From Verrucomicrobiota bacterium (lineage in GTDB: Bacteria; Verrucomicrobiota; Verrucomicrobiia; Chthoniobacterales; UBA6821), in NCBI GenBank assembly GCA_008933015.1, contig WBXH01000007.1:1-38630 (forward strand): a stretch of DNA of 38,630 nucleotides. Direction: 5' to 3'. The position numbers and the translations under genes were made by a program. The notes beneath the pieces were generated by a model that saw only the letters and a list, made by a program, of their open reading frames with translations, searched no databases and was not told the DNA's origin. How positions within the stretch are numbered: position 1 is the stretch's first letter; every line of letters begins with the position of its first letter. Below, in pieces: positions 1 through 8,361 of this stretch.

Positions 1-407
1 AAGGCGGTCGGATCCTCCATGGCAAGTTTCGCCACGTTGATCGGATGGAATCCATCCACATCCTTGCGTGGATCGATCGCAAGGGTTACGGCGTGTTCGT
101 CGATATGCTTCGGAGGAGGGGACTGCACGAGGATGCCATGGATGGCTGGATTGGCGTTGAGTTCGGAAACGAGATTAAGAACCTCCTCCTGACTGGTAGC
201 GGCCGGAAGCTCGAACTTGCGGGAGTGCATTCCAAGAGAGGCGCAGGTGCGGTCCTTGTTGCGGACGTAGGCTTGGGAAGCGGGATCTACGCCGATGAGC
301 ACCACGGCGAGGCCTGGCGTGATGCCGCGAGCTTTGAGTGAATCAATGCGGGCGCGGGTCTCGAGTTCGACTTCGGCGGCGACCGCCTTACCATCAATGA
401 GTTTCAT
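1..407 (-). CDS. folD: Methylenetetrahydrofolate dehydrogenase/cyclohydrolase FolD, N-terminal part (truncated by window edge)
   Basis: Manual minus-strand translation from ATG at 407: [55 protein letters not shown]...[46 protein letters not shown]; FolD-type KDVDGFHP motif. Not in ORF track because it runs off the window. Confidence 0.93.
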   Translation of the reverse strand, partial: MKLIDGKAVAAEVELETRARIDSLKARGITPGLAVVLIGVDPASQAYVRNKDRTCASLGMHSRKFELPAATSQEEVLNLVSELNANPAIHGILVQSPPPKHIDEHAVTLAIDPRKDVDGFHPINVAKLAMEDPTA

Positions 408-585
408 GAGATTTGGGAAGTTGGGAGGAGGGAAAGAAGTGAGTTATCAAGAAATCAGGAAAGCAGGAATAAACGTGAAGGAAAATTTCAACAAGGAAGG
501 TCAGGCGAATTTATTCGCAATACATCATGAACACTTCTCTTTTTTTGGTTTCTTGAGTTCCTGATTAATTTTCTGTTTTGGACTT

Positions 586-1251
586 TTAAAGCAAGGGGTC
601 GGATTTTTCCGCTTCTTCCCGGAGGAGGGTTTCAACCCTATGACGCTCGACTTCCAGATCGGTGGCCAGCGGATCAATCGTCTCGTACGGATCCATCGTG
701 ATGTCGATGCGGGAGAAGGGAAGGGGAATCGCAAAATTGTCCCAAGTCTTAAGGCGGAAGGCGTTCTGGTATCGGGCATGCACCGGCATGATCGGGATTC
801 CGGTTTTCTGAGAGAGGAAGACGGCTCCCATACCGAGCGAGTACTTCGGTCCGCGCGGGCCGTCTGGAGTGATCGCCAGATCAATTCCCGATTCAAGAAG
901 GGATGTCAGCTCACGGATCGCAGTCGATCCACGGCGGGAGCTAGAGCCCCGCACCGATCCCATGCCGAGATTAGCCATTACACCTGCCAGGATGTCACCA
1001 TCCTTGCTTGGGCTTGTGAGCACGGTGACCCCTTTGCGCGTGGGGTGTCTGCCCGGGTAGTGACGCAGGAATCCGACGGCTATTGCGGTGATCCGGTTGT
1101 GCCAGAAGACCATGATGCGAGGCCCCGGTGGCGGATTGGTCAGGAATCCGGAGCGGTCGACGACTTTCAGTCTGATGGTTGAAAAGACAATCCGTGCAAG
1201 CGTTGCCGCGATGGAGGCAAGAAGCTGCTCTTTGGTAAGTTTACGGGGCAT
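586..1251 (-). CDS. DUF374-type lysophospholipid acyltransferase family protein
   Basis: MPRKLTKEQLL...MVFWHNRITAIA...SPSKDGDILAGVMANLGMGSVRGSSSRRGSTAIRELTSLLESGIDLAITPDGPRGPKY; start at 1251 gives ATGA overlap with the upstream ubiX stop. Confidence 0.8.
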   Translation of the reverse strand: MPRKLTKEQLLASIAATLARIVFSTIRLKVVDRSGFLTNPPPGPRIMVFWHNRITAIAVGFLRHYPGRHPTRKGVTVLTSPSKDGDILAGVMANLGMGSVRGSSSRRGSTAIRELTSLLESGIDLAITPDGPRGPKYSLGMGAVFLSQKTGIPIMPVHARYQNAFRLKTWDNFAIPLPFSRIDITMDPYETIDPLATDLEVERHRVETLLREEAEKSDPLL

Positions 1252-1826
1252 CACTGCTCGGGCGTGACTTCTTCCTCGCGCCAGCGGCAAGCGTTAGCGG
1301 CCGGGATGCCAAGTTGATCGAGTACCCGCCAGACCAAAGTGTCGGCAAGTTCATCGAAGTTTTTCGGAAGGCTGTAGAATGAAGGGGAGGCGGGCATCAC
1401 CACGGCACCTGCCTCCGTGACGGTCACGATATTGCGTGCATGAATGAGATTCCACGGGGTCTCCCTGGGAACCAGGATGAGCTTGCGGCGTTCTTTGAGG
1501 AAGACATCAGCAGCGCGCAGGATCAGGTTCTCGCTGGTGCCTGCGGCGATCCGTCCCACGGTGCCCATGGAACAGGGCATCACCACCATTCCATCGAAGA
1601 GGGCACTCCCACTGGCAAAGGGAGCATTCATGGACTTCTCATTGTGCTCGATGACCCTGGCGGGAAGTTTTAACGAACCGATCTCCTCGTGGATCACCTG
1701 CTTTGCATAAGGGGAGAGAACCAGGTGAATTTCGTGGTCTCCCCCTGCTCCGTGGCCCAGATGATGGAGCAGGCGCTGGAGGTAAATTGATCCGCTGGCT
1801 CCGGTGGCTGCAAGGACAAGACGCAT
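1251..1826 (-). CDS. ubiX: Flavin prenyltransferase UbiX/Pad1
   Basis: MRLVLAATGASGSIYLQRLL...VMPCSMGTVGRIAAGTSENLILRAADVFLKERRKLILVPRETPWNLIHARN...MPASPSFYSLP; classic UbiX motifs. Confidence 0.92.
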   Translation of the reverse strand: MRLVLAATGASGSIYLQRLLHHLGHGAGGDHEIHLVLSPYAKQVIHEEIGSLKLPARVIEHNEKSMNAPFASGSALFDGMVVMPCSMGTVGRIAAGTSENLILRAADVFLKERRKLILVPRETPWNLIHARNIVTVTEAGAVVMPASPSFYSLPKNFDELADTLVWRVLDQLGIPAANACRWREEEVTPEQ

Positions 1827-1851
1827 CAAGAAACTATGAAGGATGCTGGGT

Positions 1852-1890
1852 GGAGACTGAAGGCTAAAAGGTCTCCTCTTTTGAGAGGGG
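1852..1890 (+). promoter_or_regulatory. Structured leader region upstream of rplS (two adjacent hairpins)
   Basis: GGAGAC (1852-1857) ... GTCTCC (1871-1876) inverted repeat, then CTCCTCT-TTTG-AGAGGGG stem followed by GCTTTTG, about 95 nt before the rplS ATG. Confidence 0.35.
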
Positions 1891-1983
1891 GCTTTTGCTG
1901 TGATGATTACTTCTTGCCAAGAGTGCTTCAGGGAGGCATTCTACCAGACCACTTTAGCCCAATTTTCGGCCATTATTCCTTTC

Positions 1984-2340
1984 ATGAGCATCATCAACAC
2001 CATCGAAAAAGAGCAGTTCAAAACCGACATCGTCCCTTTCGAAGTAGGCGATTCCATCTGTGTTCACACACGCGTGATCGAGGGTGATAAGGAGCGTATC
2101 CAGAAGTACTCGGGTATCGTGATCGGCCGTAAGGGCACTGGCATTAATGCCAATTTCACCGTTCGCCGCGTCAGTTTCGGTGAGGGAGTGGAGCGAGTTT
2201 TCCCAGTTCACTCTCCCCGTGTTGCCAAGGTGGAAATTGAGAAGCGTGGTTCCATCCGCCGCTCAAAGCTGAACTATCTCCGCAACCGCAAGGGTAAGGC
2301 CGCCGTGACGGTCAAGGAGAAAGCTCAGGAAGTTGCCTAA
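1984..2340 (+). CDS. rplS: 50S ribosomal protein L19
   Basis: MSIINTIEKEQFKTDIVPFEVGDSICVHTRVIEGDKERIQKYSGIVIGRKGTGINANFTVRRVSFGEGVERVFPVHSPRVAKVEIEKRGSIRRSKLNYLRNRKGKAA. Confidence 0.97.
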   Translation: MSIINTIEKEQFKTDIVPFEVGDSICVHTRVIEGDKERIQKYSGIVIGRKGTGINANFTVRRVSFGEGVERVFPVHSPRVAKVEIEKRGSIRRSKLNYLRNRKGKAAVTVKEKAQEVA

Positions 2341-2364
2341 GCAATCTTGATTTTTTTAGGTCCG

Positions 2365-3048
2365 ATGACGACGAAGCGTCGCGGGCCTAGCTCTAAGAAG
2401 GGCCTCAAGAGCAAACGCTCCCGGGGCCCTTCTCTTTTCCAAGAAGAGAGGCTCCATGCCCAAGGTATCCGTCCCGTGGCTGGAGTGGATGAAGCTGGAC
2501 GCGGGCCGTTGGCTGGGCCGGTAGTAGCGGCAGCCGTGATCCTTCCTGAGGGATTTGAATTGGAGGGGCTTGATGACTCCAAGAAGCTGAATCATGCCCA
2601 GCGAGATGCGCTTTATGACCGGTTAAGTGAAAATCACCTCCTTTTCTTTGCTCTTGGGAGCGCCTCCTCCGAGGAGATCGGAGAGCTGAATATCCTTCGG
2701 GCCACTTCTCTAGCCATGAAGAGGGCTTTGGTATCTCTTCATGAAAAAGGACATCCGGCGGCCCATGCTCTCGTTGATGGCTTATGGGTCAAAGGATTAC
2801 CCGTGGAGCAGACCGCCCTGGTTGGTGGCGATGGAATCAGCCTCAGCATTGCGGCCGCCAGTATCCTGGCCAAGGTGACCCGCGACCGTATCATGGACAA
2901 ACTGGACCGGAAATACCCCCAGTACGGATTTGCTCGTCATCGGGGCTATGCCACAGCTGAACATGTGTCTATGCTAAGAGAGCATGGACCTTGTCCACAT
3001 CATCGCCTCGGTTTTGCGCCGGTCGACCAACCCTCCTTCGATTTCTGA
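2365..3048 (+). CDS. rnhB: Ribonuclease HII
   Basis: VAGVDEAGRGPLAGPVVAAAVIL...LDDSKKLNHAQRDALYD...HRGYATAEHVSMLREHGPCPHHRLGFAPV; adjacent to rplS as in many bacteria. Confidence 0.95.
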   Translation: MTTKRRGPSSKKGLKSKRSRGPSLFQEERLHAQGIRPVAGVDEAGRGPLAGPVVAAAVILPEGFELEGLDDSKKLNHAQRDALYDRLSENHLLFFALGSASSEEIGELNILRATSLAMKRALVSLHEKGHPAAHALVDGLWVKGLPVEQTALVGGDGISLSIAAASILAKVTRDRIMDKLDRKYPQYGFARHRGYATAEHVSMLREHGPCPHHRLGFAPVDQPSFDF

Positions 3049-3421
3049 GGGGCATCTGGCGCTGGGACGCTGGGGGGAGGAAGAGGCTGCCCGCCATGTC
3101 AGGAGGCTGGGCTGGAAGGTTCTTAGGAGAAATTTCCGCGCTCCGGGTGGGGGAGAGGTGGACCTGATCTGCAGGGATGGAGAGACGCTTGTTTTCGCTG
3201 AGGTAAAGACCCGTCGCAGTGAGGAACTTGGAAGGCCTCTTGATGCCGTTGATCCTAAAAAGCAACGTCTCATCAGACATGGGGCCATGTACTGGCTTAA
3301 CTTACTGAAAAAGCCGGACATCACCTTCCGTTTTGATGTCATCGAGGTGCTGGCCTTCAAGACTCCTGAGATTAGGGTGATCGAGAGTGCCTTCACCCTT
3401 CCTGATCCCTTCCGATACTGA
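2984..3421 (+). CDS. YraN/UPF0102 family endonuclease-like protein
   Basis: LGRWGEEEAARHVRRLGWKVLRRNFRAPGGGEVDLICRDGETLVFAEVKTRRS; start overlaps the rnhB 3' end. Confidence 0.88.
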   Translation: MDLVHIIASVLRRSTNPPSISEGHLALGRWGEEEAARHVRRLGWKVLRRNFRAPGGGEVDLICRDGETLVFAEVKTRRSEELGRPLDAVDPKKQRLIRHGAMYWLNLLKKPDITFRFDVIEVLAFKTPEIRVIESAFTLPDPFRY

Positions 3422-3447
3422 TCGCTGCACACGAGCGGAATCCTCCC

Positions 3448-4044
3448 ATGAATGTCCTTCTCATCCACGGCCTCTACGATACGGGGAGTATTTTCAAAAA
3501 ACTTGTGAAGCAACTCTCCTCTCATGGACACCGCTGCCTTGTCCCCTCCTTGCATCCCAGTGATGGTCGCCACGGCATTGCGGATCTTGCTTGTAAGCTC
3601 GAAGTGATGGTCAATGAGGTCTTTCTCCCCACAGAACCCTTTACCGTCATCGGTTTCAGCATGGGATGCCTGATCGCCCGTTACTATCTTCATCGGATGC
3701 ATGCATTCCATCGTACCAAGGCCTTTTTCGCCATTTCAGGGCCTCATCGTGGAACCTGGCTTGCCTACTTGCACCGTGGGCAGGGAGCGCGTGAGATGCG
3801 TCCGGGAAGTGACTTTTTAAAGGATCTGGATGCTGTCGATGAGACGGCACTGGAGTATCCGAACTATAGCTACTGGACGCCGCTTGATCTCATGATCATT
3901 CCCTCATCCAGTTCAAGGATGATCGCGGCAACTGACCGAATCGTTTGGGCTGCGCACCATGCGATGATGCCCTCACGCAATAAGATCTGTGCTGATATCA
4001 TCGAGAAGCTCGATGCCTTGGAATTGACCGAGAAGCCCAATTAG
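3448..4044 (+). CDS. Alpha/beta hydrolase (lipase-like)
   Basis: MNVLLIHGLYDTGSIFKKLVKQL... with GFSMG nucleophile elbow and C-terminal HH. Confidence 0.75.
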   Translation: MNVLLIHGLYDTGSIFKKLVKQLSSHGHRCLVPSLHPSDGRHGIADLACKLEVMVNEVFLPTEPFTVIGFSMGCLIARYYLHRMHAFHRTKAFFAISGPHRGTWLAYLHRGQGAREMRPGSDFLKDLDAVDETALEYPNYSYWTPLDLMIIPSSSSRMIAATDRIVWAAHHAMMPSRNKICADIIEKLDALELTEKPN

Positions 4045-4061
4045 GGCCAAAAGAAAGAGTT

Positions 4062-4703
4062 CTAGCGATTGCGTCCCAACGAAAGCTTCGTGATCAGTTC
4101 CGTAGTTTCCGATTCCAGATCGATGGCCACCACCTCGACGCGGCGGGTGAAGTAGTTGTAGGCAATCAGGTTCGGCACGGCCACCCCGAGTCCCACGATC
4201 GTACAGTTTAAAGCCTCGGAGATGCCGCTAGCGACCCGCTGTGGGTCTCCGTGATCACCGATATTCCCGAAGATACCGACGAGACCGGAAAGGGTTCCGA
4301 GTAGTCCGAGCAAGGGAGAGATGCCTGTGGTGATCTCCAGGAAGACAAGCCCCGATTCCAGTCGTGAAATCTCATGACGTGCCCTTGTCTGGACAGCATC
4401 CAAGATCTCAGCACGCGGCCAATCCCTATGCTGAAGAACGCTCAGGAGGACACGCGATAGGGCAGAGGGCTCCCGCTCCAGGGTTTTTTGCAGAGGTTCC
4501 ACCGGTGCTCCCGACTTGTAGGCGGTGAGGGCGTTCGAGACGACAGGTGGCAGGACGCGGTCCATCTTGATTACAAGAGCGCGCTGGAGAATGACCGCCA
4601 GCGAGAAGATGGAGAGGATCACGAGGACAGCCATGAAGAAGCCTCCTTTCACGAAAAACTCTATGAAAGCGGGAGCCGAGGCGATCAGTGTCATCGAGTG
4701 CAT
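4062..4703 (-). CDS. MotA/TolQ/ExbB proton channel family protein
   Basis: FFVKGGFFMAVLVILSIFSLAVILQRALVIK...LESGLVFLEITTGISPLLGLLGTLSGLVGIFGNIGDHGDPQRVASGISEALNCTIVGLGVAVPNLIAYNYFTRRVE. Confidence 0.88.
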   Translation of the reverse strand: MHSMTLIASAPAFIEFFVKGGFFMAVLVILSIFSLAVILQRALVIKMDRVLPPVVSNALTAYKSGAPVEPLQKTLEREPSALSRVLLSVLQHRDWPRAEILDAVQTRARHEISRLESGLVFLEITTGISPLLGLLGTLSGLVGIFGNIGDHGDPQRVASGISEALNCTIVGLGVAVPNLIAYNYFTRRVEVVAIDLESETTELITKLSLGRNR

Positions 4704-4714
4704 AAATGGGGATG

Positions 4715-5845
4715 TTAATCGTAAATGGTGAAACTGTATTCGATTTCCAGTGAACCGTCCTGGAGAGTTTGAGCCACTTCCGATGGTATCGGAGGTAGCT
4801 TGGCATCCATGATTGAACGAAGGCTGCAATCCGTCAAAGACTCATTGGAGTTGGTCGAGACGACATGCAGGCCGATCACCTTGCCTGAAGCAGTGATCTT
4901 GAAGGCGACATTCACCGTGCCGATGCTTAGGAGTCCCATCCTTTCGTTCACATAATAATACCAACGCGATCCGATGGCATCCGACATCCGCTTCTTATAG
5001 CGACCGATCGGTGTGGCTTCTGCCGCCACCGAGGAGCGCCCTTTGTTGGAGATGTTACCGCTGATGACGGTCTGGCGGCTCTCTGGTTGGTATCCCTTTT
5101 TGGATCCCTGAGTGCCAGGTTGAGAAGGGGGGCGTGCTGCCGAGGGGGGAGTCTGTTGGGCTGTCTGAGTGGGGTTCTGAGGCTTTGAATCAGACGGTTT
5201 TTCCTGCTCCTGGGGAGGTTCAAGAAGTTTGAGACTGTTCGGTGGAGGGGGCGGTGTTGCAGTCGGCTTGGGAGTGGAACTTGGAGTAGGCATCGGCGAG
5301 GTAACCGGTGTGGCCGATGGAAGGGGGGTAGGGGATGGTTTCTCAGGTCGTTTCTGCTGTTTCTGTACTGGAGAGGTGGCGGGTAAGGGGGGTGAGAATG
5401 GGCTGGGAGGCTGAGTCGGAGCATTATTAGCCGCCTGCGAAGCCGGTATTTCTCCAGCGGTGTGGCGCTGGTTCTGAAGTTCCATTGCAGGCTGATTCAC
5501 ACCCTGTTGGGATGGGAGAGGGATGTCGCCGGTCGGGGGTAGTTCGCTTGCGGCCTTGGTGTTCTCGTCCGATTGAAAAGGTGCTTTCTCGGGTGCTTGA
5601 TCCACCGGCTCCTTGGCCTCGATAAAGGGGCGTTCTTTGGAGGGGGTGGGCAATTCCAGAGTGACCTCAGGCGGAGGTGTCTCATCGGGTGTCTTCGCCG
5701 ACTCCGACATCCGTTTTGCAAAGAAGATGGCCAGCAGGATGACAAGCGTCGCATGGATCAGACAGGAAAGAAAAAGAAGGAATGGGAAGCGCTCGCGTCG
5801 CTGCCGCTCATTCTTCCTTTCCCTAGATGTCCTTGTGACCATCAT
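4715..5845 (-). CDS. TonB-like energy transducer with Pro-rich spacer
   Basis: Start MMVTRTSRERKNERQRRERFPFLLFLSCLIHATLVILLAIFFAKR (TM), long Pro/Ser/Gln-rich linker, TonB-type C-terminus VNVAFKITASGKVIGLHVVSTNSNESLTDCSLRSIMDAKLPPIP. The ORF-track extension to 6292 overlaps the upstream gene and is unlikely. Confidence 0.78.
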   Translation of the reverse strand: MMVTRTSRERKNERQRRERFPFLLFLSCLIHATLVILLAIFFAKRMSESAKTPDETPPPEVTLELPTPSKERPFIEAKEPVDQAPEKAPFQSDENTKAASELPPTGDIPLPSQQGVNQPAMELQNQRHTAGEIPASQAANNAPTQPPSPFSPPLPATSPVQKQQKRPEKPSPTPLPSATPVTSPMPTPSSTPKPTATPPPPPNSLKLLEPPQEQEKPSDSKPQNPTQTAQQTPPSAARPPSQPGTQGSKKGYQPESRQTVISGNISNKGRSSVAAEATPIGRYKKRMSDAIGSRWYYYVNERMGLLSIGTVNVAFKITASGKVIGLHVVSTNSNESLTDCSLRSIMDAKLPPIPSEVAQTLQDGSLEIEYSFTIYD

Positions 5846-6795
5846 GAAATCACTGATCCTCTTTTTCTTCCTCGATGGGAAGTGATTGCTTTGGCTAAAG
5901 CGGGTTTTTTCCGAGGGGCTCTCTGCTTTGGTAGTACAAGTTCGCCGGTCCTGGCTTGGTGGAAGAGGTATTGCTGAATGTATCCGGCATAGGGTCCGAG
6001 CAGTCGTTCCCCATAACGCTCCAGTTGATCCAGTGTCATCTTTCGGGATCCTTGGCTGCGGAATGATCCGAGAATCCTTGCCACCCAGACATCCACAGGA
6101 ACTGCCTCCAAGCGTTCGTAGGCGAAGAGCAGGATACAGTTGGCCACCTTCCTTCCGATGCCGGGGAGTCTGCAAAGCTCGATGCGTGCCGCTTCGGTAC
6201 TCAACCCCCGCAGGGCTTCGGGATGAAACTCTCCCGAAGCGACGAGTTGAGCCGTTGCTTGGAGACTCTTCGCCCGAAAGCCAAGCCCGCATTTGCGGAG
6301 TTCCTTCTCACCGGCTTCTGCTAGTGTTCGGGCCTCGGGGAATGCGGGGACAGATGTTCCTTTCAGCGGTTGTCCAAAACGTGATCTAAGGGCCAGACTC
6401 ATCTGGCGGATATGGGCCACCTGCTTCATCGGCGAGAGGATGAAGGAGGCCAGGCATTCCCAGAGAGGTTGCCGCATTACCCTCAGCCCCCTGCAAGCCT
6501 GAGATGCTTTAAACGAGGCAGGATGTGCCGCACAAGAGAGGCGGACCTCTTCCAGGTCATGGTCGAAGGCAAAATAACGACTGAGTAGGTCAGGGCTACC
6601 GCCCCGATAGTGAAGAAGTCTCCCCTCTTGGCGTAGGGTGATGGCGATCGAGCCGATGCACCCGCTCCAACTAGCACCGCCTAGATCGTTCACCTGCATC
6701 CAGTGGAAGGTTTGTCCGCTTTCAAGCGTCATTCCAAGATTGAACTCCGGGCACTCCATGACACCCGCCTTCACCATGTCAGCCGTTTTTATCAC
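5842..6795 (-). CDS. OGG1-type 8-oxoguanine DNA glycosylase / HhH-GPD base-excision glycosylase
   Basis: N-terminal FNLGMTLESGQTFHWMQ; HhH-GPD LCRLPGIGRKVANCILLFAYERLEAVPVDVWVARIL. Confidence 0.85.
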   Translation of the reverse strand: MIKTADMVKAGVMECPEFNLGMTLESGQTFHWMQVNDLGGASWSGCIGSIAITLRQEGRLLHYRGGSPDLLSRYFAFDHDLEEVRLSCAAHPASFKASQACRGLRVMRQPLWECLASFILSPMKQVAHIRQMSLALRSRFGQPLKGTSVPAFPEARTLAEAGEKELRKCGLGFRAKSLQATAQLVASGEFHPEALRGLSTEAARIELCRLPGIGRKVANCILLFAYERLEAVPVDVWVARILGSFRSQGSRKMTLDQLERYGERLLGPYAGYIQQYLFHQARTGELVLPKQRAPRKKPALAKAITSHRGRKRGSVIS

Positions 6796-6850
6796 GTTGC
6801 CAGAATAGGTCGGGATGGGGTGGATTCAGGCATCCTTATCACCTCTGGCT

Positions 6851-8278
6851 TCACGCGGTCTGGGCAGTGAGATCTGATTCCTTCCCACTATCATGGATGG
6901 CTGGATCGCCGTAGAGTGTGGAGGCGGAAGCCGAGGTGATCGCCACGTCGAAGATCTCACCATGGAATCTGCTTCCACCTTCTAGGATAACGATTTTGTT
7001 GGTGCGTGTGCGTCCGGAGAGGCGCGTGGGATCGTTACGGCTGGTTCCTTCGCAGAGGATCTCCTGTCGTGTGCCGATGCAGGCCTCGAGCTTTTTGGAA
7101 GCCGAGGCGTTCACCACAGAGAGGAGATCCTGATTGCGTGCCTCCTTCTCTTCCTCGCTTAGTTGATCATCCATCTCGGCGGCCGGGGTGTCTCCGCGCT
7201 TCGAGTATCGGAAGATGAAGGCTCCGTCGAACTCCAGTTCCTCGGAAAGATCGCGGCTCGCCCGATAGTCTTCCTCCGATTCACCCGGAAACCCGACAAT
7301 AATGTCGGTGGTTATCGCGATGCCAGGCCGGCTTGAGCGCAGGTCGGCGACGAGCTTCCTGTAGGAGGCGGCGGTGTAGGGGCGGTGCATGGCTTTCAGG
7401 ATACGGTCGGACCCCGACTGGAGAGGTAGGTGGACATGCTCCATCAGCTTGGGAAGACGGGCGAAGCACTCGACCAGGTCCTTCCGGAAACCCATCGGGT
7501 GGGGAGAGGTAAAACGAATCCGATCCAGACCATCAATCTCATGGAGAGCATCCAGAAGCTGCACGAAGGGGCTTCTCTCTCCCACCTTGGGAAACTCATG
7601 CCGGCCGTAGAGATTCACGATCTGTCCTAAGAGGGTCACTTCACGGATCCCATTCTCAACCAGTCTTCGAGCTTCGTTGACAATCTCATGGATCGGACGG
7701 CCACGCTCCGCTCCCCTTGTGGTCGGTACGATGCAGAAGGTGCAGTGCATGTTGCATCCCTGCATGATCGAAAGGAATGCGGTCGCCTCTTTTTTCTTTG
7801 GGAGATGATCGCGGATCGCGTTCTGGGATCCTTCTTCGGGCGCTGTGTCAATGATCGGCAGGATTGGCTGGATGGCTACTCCTAGCTCGGTAATATCCTC
7901 AAGCGCGAAGGCTTCTTCGCGTTTGAGCAGGGCCTCCTCGACATAATCGGCCACCCGGTGGAACTTCTGCGTGCCCACGACCAGATCGACATGGGGAGAT
8001 GTCTCCTTGAGTGATTCTCCCAGACGTTGGGCCATGCAGCCCATGTAACCAAGAACGAGCAACGGCTTCTCACGGCGGAGTTTGCGGAGCATCCCCATCT
8101 TACCGATCGCTTTACGTTCTGCCATCTCACGGACGCTGCACGTATTGAGAAGAATGACATCGGCCTCGCTCTCTTTGGAAACCAGCCTGTGGCCACGGTC
8201 CTGCAAGTCGCGGGCGACCTGCTCGGAGTCACGCTCGTTCATCTGGCATCCGTAGGTCTTGATGAAGATGCTGGGCAT
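6851..8278 (-). CDS. miaB: tRNA-2-methylthio-N6-dimethylallyladenosine synthase MiaB
   Basis: MPSIFIKTYGCQMNERDSEQ...LNTCSVRE...IMQGCNMHCTFCIVPTTRGAERGRP (radical SAM CxxxCxxC)...TDIIVGFPGE. Confidence 0.95.
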   Translation of the reverse strand: MPSIFIKTYGCQMNERDSEQVARDLQDRGHRLVSKESEADVILLNTCSVREMAERKAIGKMGMLRKLRREKPLLVLGYMGCMAQRLGESLKETSPHVDLVVGTQKFHRVADYVEEALLKREEAFALEDITELGVAIQPILPIIDTAPEEGSQNAIRDHLPKKKEATAFLSIMQGCNMHCTFCIVPTTRGAERGRPIHEIVNEARRLVENGIREVTLLGQIVNLYGRHEFPKVGERSPFVQLLDALHEIDGLDRIRFTSPHPMGFRKDLVECFARLPKLMEHVHLPLQSGSDRILKAMHRPYTAASYRKLVADLRSSRPGIAITTDIIVGFPGESEEDYRASRDLSEELEFDGAFIFRYSKRGDTPAAEMDDQLSEEEKEARNQDLLSVVNASASKKLEACIGTRQEILCEGTSRNDPTRLSGRTRTNKIVILEGGSRFHGEIFDVAITSASASTLYGDPAIHDSGKESDLTAQTA

Positions 8279-8312
8279 CGTGAATAAGGTGTTGATGTGA
8301 GATTGGAAGAGA

Positions 8313-8340
8313 ATCAGAGGGTCGTGCGCGCACCCCTGAT
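8313..8340. terminator. Possible hairpin/terminator between the GH-GT gene and miaB
   Basis: ATCAGAGGGT ... ACCCCTGAT stem (one bulge) enclosing GTGCGCGCAC; weak U-tract on the minus strand. Confidence 0.35.
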
Positions 8341-8361
8341 CCTGTAAGTGCTAGCCTCTTT

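Noticed and set aside
2974-3711. 245 aa minus-strand ORF
   Set aside because: Antisense to yraN and the alpha/beta hydrolase, low-complexity translation, no family.
5846-6292. N-terminal extension of the TonB-like ORF
   Set aside because: Overlaps the glycosylase gene; the sequence from 5845 has a proper cytoplasmic stretch plus TM typical of TonB.
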